From Acinetobacter courvalinii (lineage in GTDB: Bacteria; Pseudomonadota; Gammaproteobacteria; Pseudomonadales; Moraxellaceae): a stretch of DNA of 53,921 nucleotides. The position numbers were made by a program, and so were the translations under genes. Location of the stretch: NCBI RefSeq assembly GCF_014635545.1, contig NZ_BMDA01000009.1, positions 1 to 53,921 on the forward strand. The letters are read 5' to 3'. Below are positions 48,896 through 53,921 of this stretch, piece by piece (positions within the stretch are counted from its first letter, which is position 1; the number at the start of each line of letters is the position of its first letter). Under the pieces are notes generated by a model. The model ran no database searches. It was not told the origin of the DNA and saw only the letters and a program-made list of their open reading frames with translations.

Positions 48896-48919
48896 ATGGG
48901 CAAGCCGACAAAATTCAAG
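48896..48919 (-). promoter_or_regulatory. Sigma-32 heat-shock promoter of grpE
   Basis: Minus strand CTTGAA (48914-48919), 13-nt spacer, CCCAT (48896-48900, in GCCCATACT). This fits the heat-shock consensus and lies about 115 bases before the grpE start. Confidence 0.75.
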
Positions 48920-48941
48920 CGTTCAGGTCAATTTAAATCTT

Positions 48942-49835
48942 TTAATTTTGCTGATTTAAGTAAAAATTCAGGTTTTCAATCACAAAAGCAATAAATTCTT
49001 GGGTGATTTTGGGTAAATGTTGCCTTGACGCATAGACCAGCGACAAGGTCAGGTCAGGTGCAGAAAAATCGGTAAAGACCTGTTGCAAACGCTGCTGCGC
49101 AATGTCCTTACGTACCAGTAAGCTCGGTAGCATGGCAATACCTTCAGCTTTAAGACACATCTGATAAAGCGCAATCACATCATTGCTTTTAAACGTAACA
49201 TTTAATGGATAGTTCTGGGGTTGCTGATCTGTATCAAACAAGGTCCAGTACTGGTTATGGGTATGATGCGCAATACAATCATGCTGAATCAGCTGACTGG
49301 GATGCGACAGGGGCGTGTGGTCTTGTAAATAATGAGGATGTGCGCAAAAGGTCGATTCAATCTGGCAGACAGGCCGTGCAATCAATCCATCCGCAACTTT
49401 CTGGGTAATGCGTAATGCAAGATCAACCTGAGCATCGATCAGATCTACGGTATTTTCAGTTAAATACACATCAAAATGAATCTGTGGGTAGCGTTTTTTA
49501 AATTGCTTAATACATTCATTCACGCCTAGCTGAAATAAAAACAGACCACAGGTAAAACGAATGGTTCCGTTATGTTGTTCGGGCGCAGCCAAACCTTCCA
49601 GTAACTGTTGCTGCTGTAAAATATTCTCACAATACACCAACGCTTTTTCACCAGCGGGGGTAAGCGACACCTTACGGGTATTACGTTGAAATAACCGGGT
49701 TGAAAACGTCTGCTCAAGATGTTCCAGATAACGGGACACCATGGCTTTGGAATAATCCAGATGTTCTGCGGCTTTGCTCAGATTGCCTTGATGGGCAATA
49801 CAGACAAAGACTTGAATGGCTTTTAAGGTATCCAT
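48942..49835 (-). CDS. LysR-family transcriptional regulator
   Basis: A 297-aa regulator. The N-terminal HTH (residues about 3-62: MDTLKAIQVFVCIAHQGNLSKAAEHLDYSKAMVSRYLEHLE in outline) is followed by an effector-binding domain; the sequence is of the CrgA-like subgroup. It is divergent from the metallo-beta-lactamase-fold gene with 107 bp between starts, and a palindromic LysR box lies in that gap. It very likely controls that gene and itself. MDTLKA is taken as the start rather than the ATG 12 bases upstream. Confidence 0.9.
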   Translation of the reverse strand: MDTLKAIQVFVCIAHQGNLSKAAEHLDYSKAMVSRYLEHLEQTFSTRLFQRNTRKVSLTPAGEKALVYCENILQQQQLLEGLAAPEQHNGTIRFTCGLFLFQLGVNECIKQFKKRYPQIHFDVYLTENTVDLIDAQVDLALRITQKVADGLIARPVCQIESTFCAHPHYLQDHTPLSHPSQLIQHDCIAHHTHNQYWTLFDTDQQPQNYPLNVTFKSNDVIALYQMCLKAEGIAMLPSLLVRKDIAQQRLQQVFTDFSAPDLTLSLVYASRQHLPKITQEFIAFVIENLNFYLNQQN

Positions 49836-49848
49836 GTTTATTATCATT

Positions 49849-49865
49849 GTTGCAAGATATGCAAC
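49849..49865. promoter_or_regulatory. LysR-type operator
   Basis: GTTGCA-AGATA-TGCAAC, a 17-bp dyad containing T-N11-A (49851-49863), between the divergent LysR and MBL-fold genes. Confidence 0.7.
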
Positions 49866-49942
49866 ATTTTATCTTAGTTTAGTGTGTTTCTTCAGCAATA
49901 ATTGCAATTTAAAGTGTTCCTTATCAGATTGGAGACGATAAG

Positions 49943-50797
49943 ATGAATACCAAACCTTACATCCTTGCTTTATCTGCCTTCGCAGCAACATCTGCTACAT
50001 TTGCACAAGATTTAAAAATCCAGAATTTTCTGGCTCAACCTGAGCATTTTGGCGTAACTTCAACCCTAATTGAAGGGGATAAAGAAGTTTTACTGGTCAA
50101 TGCGCAATTTTCTAAATCAGAGGCGTTGCGCATCGCTGCCGACATCTTGGATAGCGGTAAGACCCTAAAAACTATTTTTGTCAGTTATGGTGATCCAGAT
50201 TTCTATTTTGGCTTAGACGTATTTAAACAATACTTTCCGAATGTACAAATCATTGCGACTCCTGAAACAGTGAAACATATTCAGGATACACAAGCGTTGA
50301 AAGTTGCCTATTGGGGTCCAAAAATGGGTGCGAATGCACCAAGTAAAATTTTTGTGCCACAAGCGTATAGCGCGAAGACTTTAAAACTCGAAAATCAGGA
50401 TATCGAGATTAAAGGCAAAAAAGAACTGACTTATTTATGGATTCCGAGTGCAAAAGCTGTCGTTGGTGGTATTCCGGTATCTTCGGGTATTCATTTATGG
50501 ACAGCCGATACCCCGACAGTCAAAGATCGTGCTGAAGTGGTTCAGGCTTTAGAAAGTATTAAGGCACTCAACCCGAAAGTAGTGGTACCTGCGCATATGA
50601 AAGCAGGAGCGGCAGAAGGTCTAGAGGCGGTGAATTTCTCGATTGATTATTTGAAGCAATATGAGAAAGCTGTGAAAAGCACAAAGAACTCGGCTGAGCT
50701 GGTGAAAAAGATGCAAACGCAGTATCCAGCGTTGGGTGAGTCGAGTAGTCTGGAACTTGGCGCCAAAGTCGTGAAAGGCGAGATGAAATGGCCTTAA
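49943..50797 (+). CDS. Exported metallo-beta-lactamase-fold protein with altered metal site
   Basis: A 284-aa protein with signal peptide MNTKPYILALSAFAATSATFA. It has the MBL fold layout (TSTLIEGDKEVLLVNAQF near residue 40), but the metal motif HxHxDH is replaced by SYGDPDFYFG near residue 90. The later metal His positions are also unusual; one His remains in VVPAHMKAG near residue 220. Hydrolase activity is therefore uncertain. It may use one metal, a different metal, or none. It is controlled by the divergent LysR gene, and GGAGACGATAAG precedes the ATG. Confidence 0.85.
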   Translation: MNTKPYILALSAFAATSATFAQDLKIQNFLAQPEHFGVTSTLIEGDKEVLLVNAQFSKSEALRIAADILDSGKTLKTIFVSYGDPDFYFGLDVFKQYFPNVQIIATPETVKHIQDTQALKVAYWGPKMGANAPSKIFVPQAYSAKTLKLENQDIEIKGKKELTYLWIPSAKAVVGGIPVSSGIHLWTADTPTVKDRAEVVQALESIKALNPKVVVPAHMKAGAAEGLEAVNFSIDYLKQYEKAVKSTKNSAELVKKMQTQYPALGESSSLELGAKVVKGEMKWP

Positions 50798-50814
50798 TTA
50801 TGGGCTAATCAATG

Positions 50815-50844
50815 AAAACCGTGATGAAAATGCACGGTTTTTTT
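50815..50844 (+). terminator. Terminator after the MBL-fold gene
   Basis: AAAACCGTG / CACGGTTTT with a 9-nt loop and extra T residues. Confidence 0.92.
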
Positions 50845-51184
50845 ATATCTGCTACATTTATTTTTAATCATAATTACTTAATTGTAATCTTTTAGGACGG
50901 TTGTGCTGTGTTTCTATGAATTATAAAAAAATAAGATAATGGCTTTTTTCATTTTCTATGACAGTAAAAATCCCTGAAAGTGCTGTATTGATAAATGCTT
51001 AGCGTTTGCCGAAGGTTGAGAGAATACGTGAATTAAGCAATGAGTTGCTTTAAGAAAAATTGCAAAACAATGCGGCTTACATAACAAACTGCAACTAATC
51101 CTCATCACGTCCGTGAAAAAAATTGTGAATGATAGGCATCGCAAAGACAACTTTGCTTTTTGTCATAATGAAAGGAAATACGAA

Positions 51185-51421
51185 ATGAAAAAGTTAGCAT
51201 TGATTTCTGCAGTTGTAGCTGGTGTTGCATTAACAGCTGTAGGTTGCTCGTCTCAAGCTGGTTTGGATGCTTCTGGTTCAGCTCAAACAAGTGCAAGCCC
51301 AGCAGGCGTTCAAGGTGGCGTTGGTGTAGAAGCGGGTTCATCAGTCGATGTTCAACCAGGTGGTGCTTCTGCTGACGTTTCAGGCTCTGTATCAGGTTCA
51401 GCAGGTGCTGGCGCGCAATAA
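51185..51421 (+). CDS. Small Gly/Ser/Ala-rich lipoprotein
   Basis: A 78-aa protein. Signal peptide MKKLALISAVVAGVALTAVGC has its lipobox cysteine at residue 21; the mature 58 residues are low-complexity (GSAQTSASPAGVQGG...GSVSGSAGAGAQ) with no other cysteine. It is probably an outer-membrane lipoprotein with a disordered chain. AAGGAAATACGAA before the ATG at 51185 sets the start; the frame opens 72 bases upstream. No known family recognised, although short lipoproteins like this are common in the genus. Confidence 0.82.
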   Translation: MKKLALISAVVAGVALTAVGCSSQAGLDASGSAQTSASPAGVQGGVGVEAGSSVDVQPGGASADVSGSVSGSAGAGAQ

Positions 51422-51432
51422 TTTTTTATTGT

Positions 51433-51517
51433 TAAGTTCGCTTCGCATAAGATTGAACAACAGATGCCGCATTTAATCTTATTCATGTACTGCTATACAT
51501 AACGCGAAGCTAACTTA
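51433..51517. repeat. 85-bp long inverted-repeat element
   Basis: TAAGTTCGCTTCGC (51433-51446) pairs with GCGAAGCTAACTTA (51504-51517) with one mismatch. Inside, ATAAGATT (51447-51454) pairs with AATCTTAT (51475-51482). It lies just past the lipoprotein gene and could be a folded RNA or a small non-autonomous element. Confidence 0.5.
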
Positions 51518-51547
51518 CTCATAAAAATGACACTTTTAAAGTGATAT

Positions 51548-51579
51548 AAAACTAGAGCTAACCGGTTAGCTCTAGTTTT
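51548..51579. terminator. Perfect 32-bp palindromic terminator
   Basis: AAAACTAGAGCTAACC / GGTTAGCTCTAGTTTT, a full palindrome with no unpaired loop bases beyond the centre, downstream of the lipoprotein gene. The rest of the gap to the esterase gene (51580-51779) shows nothing else. Confidence 0.8.
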
Positions 51580-51779
51580 ATAGTTTGACAATAAAAGCTT
51601 AAAACAGCATTGAATTGACATAAAAAGTAGCTGTGAATAAGCACTCTGGTTAATGACTTTTTAGCAATAGCCCTTTAGCGTACGACTTATTTCAAATCTT
51701 GAACTTGATCTAAGACTTTATAAAAGCATATAGTCGAAGACAACAACAATGATGGACAGAGCGAGAAAAGGGGACAGAA

Positions 51780-52850
51780 GTGACAGCATTACCTCCAAAA
51801 ATACAAACACTGTTAGATAAAGGACAAGGCCCTGCTGCACGAGCGCTCGATAAGCTGCCCAAAATTGTACAAGAATCTCTGGCCAAGCTTTTAGGCTATC
51901 CTCATCAATATCCAGATTTAGATGCATTTACCAAGTGTCTGATGGCTGTTCAGATCAAGCAAGGCCGTATCGGTTTTATCGGTGACGATCCGATTGACTC
52001 CCGTCGTCAGTTTGATGCGCAAATGTTGGCGATTCTCAATAAACCCACTTCGATTGAATCGGTTGAAGATATTCGTTTACCGCTCCAAAGCGGCACGGTC
52101 TTCGCCCGCCATTATCATCCGGCACCCAATAAAAAATTGCCTATGCTGGTGTTTTACCACGGTGGTGGCTTTGTGGTGGGTGGTTTAGATACGCATGATG
52201 AAGCATGTCGACTAATTGCCAAGCATGCCAAAGTACAGGTTTTAAGTATTGACTATCCACTGGCACCGGAAGCTTCACCTCAGTTACTGATTAAGTCGTG
52301 TGAAGATGCATTGGCATGGGTTTATCAAAACCGCCGTCAATTGAAAATCTATAAAAACCGTATTGCGGTTGGTGGAGACAGTGCGGGTGGAAATATCAGT
52401 ACGGTAGTCGCGCAACATGCTGTTGGGAAATCTTATGCACCACAAGCACAGTTACTGATATATCCTGTGGTCGACTTTAAAAGCAGACATCCATCATTCT
52501 ATGCCTATGGCGAGGGGCTGGTGTTAACCAGTAAAGATGTGGACTATGTGACAGATTATTATGCGACCCAGCAAAATGTGGCTTTAGACGACCCATTAAT
52601 TTCGCCGACCTATGGCAGCCTTAAAAAGTTAGCCCCTGCATATGTGATTACGGCTGGTCATGATCTACTTCATGATGAAGGTGCGATCTATAGTCATAAA
52701 CTCAGACAAAATGGCGTCAAAGTGCAATACGTCGATTATCCAGACCAAACGCATGGTTTTATCAATATAACGCCCGTCTCAAGCAAAGCAAAACGCAATA
52801 CCATTGAAGTAGCGAAGAACTTCAGAAAGTTCTGGGATAAACATAGTTAA
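51780..52850 (+). CDS. Alpha/beta hydrolase, HSL-type esterase/lipase
   Basis: A 356-aa cytoplasmic (no signal peptide) hydrolase of the hormone-sensitive-lipase family. It has the oxyanion motif FYHGGGFVVGG near residue 125, the nucleophile Ser in VGGDSAGGN near residue 199, the Asp in GHDLLHDEG near residue 300, and the His in DQTHGF near residue 331. The start is GTG, preceded by AAAAGGGGACAGAA. The substrate is probably a short-chain ester; a specific one cannot be read. It is followed by a palindrome that includes a parS site. Confidence 0.92.
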   Translation: MTALPPKIQTLLDKGQGPAARALDKLPKIVQESLAKLLGYPHQYPDLDAFTKCLMAVQIKQGRIGFIGDDPIDSRRQFDAQMLAILNKPTSIESVEDIRLPLQSGTVFARHYHPAPNKKLPMLVFYHGGGFVVGGLDTHDEACRLIAKHAKVQVLSIDYPLAPEASPQLLIKSCEDALAWVYQNRRQLKIYKNRIAVGGDSAGGNISTVVAQHAVGKSYAPQAQLLIYPVVDFKSRHPSFYAYGEGLVLTSKDVDYVTDYYATQQNVALDDPLISPTYGSLKKLAPAYVITAGHDLLHDEGAIYSHKLRQNGVKVQYVDYPDQTHGFINITPVSSKAKRNTIEVAKNFRKFWDKHS

Positions 52851-52854
52851 TGAT

Positions 52855-52890
52855 AAAGAACCGATGTTTCACGTGAAACATCGGTTCTTT
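52855..52890. terminator. Perfect 36-bp palindrome: probable terminator containing parS
   Basis: AAAGAACCGATGTTTCAC / GTGAAACATCGGTTCTTT, perfectly self-complementary (18 + 18). It starts 4 bases after the esterase stop and ends in a T-rich arm. Its core is the parS sequence below. Confidence 0.7.
52865..52880. other. parS: parS site (site 4), perfect consensus
   Basis: TGTTTCACGTGAAACA, 16 of 16 to the parS consensus; the ParB/Spo0J binding site for chromosome segregation. It lies about 34 kb right of oriC and is fully contained in a terminator-like palindrome. Confidence 0.95.
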
Positions 52891-52980
52891 GTTTCAGGTA
52901 ACAAATAGAAATAGCAAAAACAGATTTGCAAAAATAAGATGAAGATCCACAACACGTCTATTTCCAAGCTGAGAAAAGCA

Positions 52981-53538
52981 ATGATGAAAAAGTTGTTCAT
53001 TACAACAAGTTTAATTTTGGCAAGCGGTCATTTATTTGCAAATACGATGGTTGATATGAAAACCAGTATGGGGAATATTGAAATTGAGCTGTTTGATGAT
53101 AAAGCACCAGTTTCAGCAAAGAACTTTGAAAGCTACGTAAAAAGTAACTTCTATACAGGTACGATCTTTCATCGCGTGATCCCTGGTTTCATGGTGCAAG
53201 GTGGCGGCCTAGAAGCAAACATGATTGAGAAAAGCACGAAAGCGCCGATTGTGAATGAAGCAAGTAATGGTTTAAAGAATACCCGTGGTACTTTGGCAAT
53301 GGCACGTACCAGTGATCCAAACTCTGCAAGCAGTCAATTCTTTATTAATGTGGCGGATAATAACTTTTTAAACAAATCACCGATGGATGCGGGCTACGCC
53401 GTCTTTGGTAAGGTCACAAAGGGCATGGATATCGTTGACAAGATTGTGAGTGTTCCTACAGGGAACTATGGAATGCATCAAAATGTCCCTAAACAGCCAG
53501 TTAAAATTCTTAGTGTTCAGATAAAGAACAAGAAGTAA
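52981..53538 (+). CDS. Periplasmic cyclophilin-type peptidyl-prolyl isomerase
   Basis: A 185-aa exported PPIase. The signal peptide [20 protein letters not shown] is followed by a cyclophilin domain with [29 protein letters not shown] (catalytic Arg in FHRVIPGF near residue 74) and SSQFFINV. The late [19 protein letters not shown] region completes the fold. It is like E. coli PpiA. The frame opens 42 bases upstream; ATG at 52981 or 52984 gives a normal signal peptide. Confidence 0.94.
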   Translation: MMKKLFITTSLILASGHLFANTMVDMKTSMGNIEIELFDDKAPVSAKNFESYVKSNFYTGTIFHRVIPGFMVQGGGLEANMIEKSTKAPIVNEASNGLKNTRGTLAMARTSDPNSASSQFFINVADNNFLNKSPMDAGYAVFGKVTKGMDIVDKIVSVPTGNYGMHQNVPKQPVKILSVQIKNKK

Positions 53539-53543
53539 AAAGC

Positions 53544-53576
53544 AAAGCAGAAATATGAATAAAATATTTCTGCTTT
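53544..53576 (+). terminator. Terminator after the cyclophilin gene
   Basis: AAAGCAGAAATAT / ATATTTCTGCTTT, 13-bp stem with a 7-nt loop. Confidence 0.85.
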
Positions 53577-53667
53577 AAATTTATATGGTTACAGCGAATT
53601 TGTTTGAATAGTACACATATTTATGTGTAAAAAAAGAACACTCAATAAAACAAGGGCTTAAAAAAGC

Positions 53668-53696
53668 TTGCACACTAAAAAAAAATCTCCTATAAT
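53668..53696 (+). promoter_or_regulatory. Strong promoter, probably of an rRNA operon
   Basis: TTGCAC (53668-53673), 17-bp spacer, TATAAT (53691-53696), preceded by an A-rich stretch that could be an UP element. The sequence after it (53700-53921) has the look of a 16S leader, including an AACTTGTGTGG block near 53819 similar to rRNA leaders of other proteobacteria. The 16S gene itself is not reached in the window. Confidence 0.75.
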
Positions 53697-53921
53697 GCAC
53701 ACATCCCGACGCAATGAAGCAAAAATAACTTAGCTTTAACGGTTAAGTTGTTAAATATTTGTTGCGTTTTATTTATCGCTGACGAGGCGATAAAGAGATC
53801 ATTAAGAGAATAGAAGAACAACTTGTGTGGATTTTTACTGGTTGATCGATCGAAAATATTTCATTGATTAATTGGTTTAAATTTCTCGAAGTTTATTTGA
53901 GCAAATATATAAGTCAGTAAT

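Overview
The window looks like an Acinetobacter (Moraxellaceae) chromosome segment carrying the replication origin. Reasons: the gene order gyrB-recF-dnaN-dnaA | oriC | rpmH-rnpA-yidD-yidC-mnmE, protein sequences that read as typical Acinetobacter, low-GC intergenic DNA, and an array of AdeT-like periplasmic proteins of the kind found near oriC in that genus (family and genus assignment is from memory, not a search). The species cannot be fixed by eye. Both ends resemble rRNA operon flanks: the right end is an rrn promoter and leader that stops before 16S, and the left end is an A+T-rich tail with a terminator. The window may therefore be an assembly piece lying between two rrn copies.

Layout. 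1-3.2 kb: tyrS, anmK and erpA (housekeeping). 3.2-8 kb: four tandem paralogous exported proteins (AdeT-like, DUF6091-type putative solute-binding proteins) with no permease beside them. 8-12.5 kb: yheS (ABC-F), a DedA protein, then a Fur-box-preceded PepSY membrane protein with an overlapping 58-aa membrane protein. 12.5-23.7 kb: the replication and cell-envelope core, transcribed divergently away from oriC (about 18.84-19.43 kb). 23.7-30.6 kb: pilU, a DsbC-like isomerase, a GlsB/YeaQ-type protein, hpt and guaD (purine salvage), a small lipoprotein, and terC under a yybP-ykoY manganese riboswitch. 30.6-35.4 kb: a LysR regulator facing a four-gene operon (acyl-CoA dehydrogenase, APH-like kinase, histidine phosphatase, SDR). 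35.7-41.5 kb: mpl, a DMT-family protein, purE-purK with a duplicated 43-bp repeat between them, an unusual 600-bp oriC-like intergenic region, and an MltB-type lytic transglycosylase. 41.5-46 kb: three matrixin-type metalloprotease paralogs whose fold is split by a glutamine-rich coiled coil, with a small acidic protein and a small membrane protein. 46-53.9 kb: dnaK and grpE with sigma-32-like promoters, LysR plus a degenerate metallo-beta-lactamase-fold protein, a Gly/Ser-rich lipoprotein, an HSL-type esterase, a periplasmic cyclophilin and the rrn promoter.

The most notable signals are: (1) the purK-mltB intergenic region, which carries DnaA boxes plus 13 copies of an AATTTAAA-type motif also present in oriC, including a 17-bp word identical in both; (2) four parS-like sites, one of them the core of a perfect 36-bp palindrome that also looks like the terminator of the esterase gene; (3) the three coiled-coil-interrupted matrixins; (4) the four AdeT-like genes, with a recurring TAGAG-N6-CTCTA inverted repeat around them. 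Most of the rest is ordinary chromosomal core.
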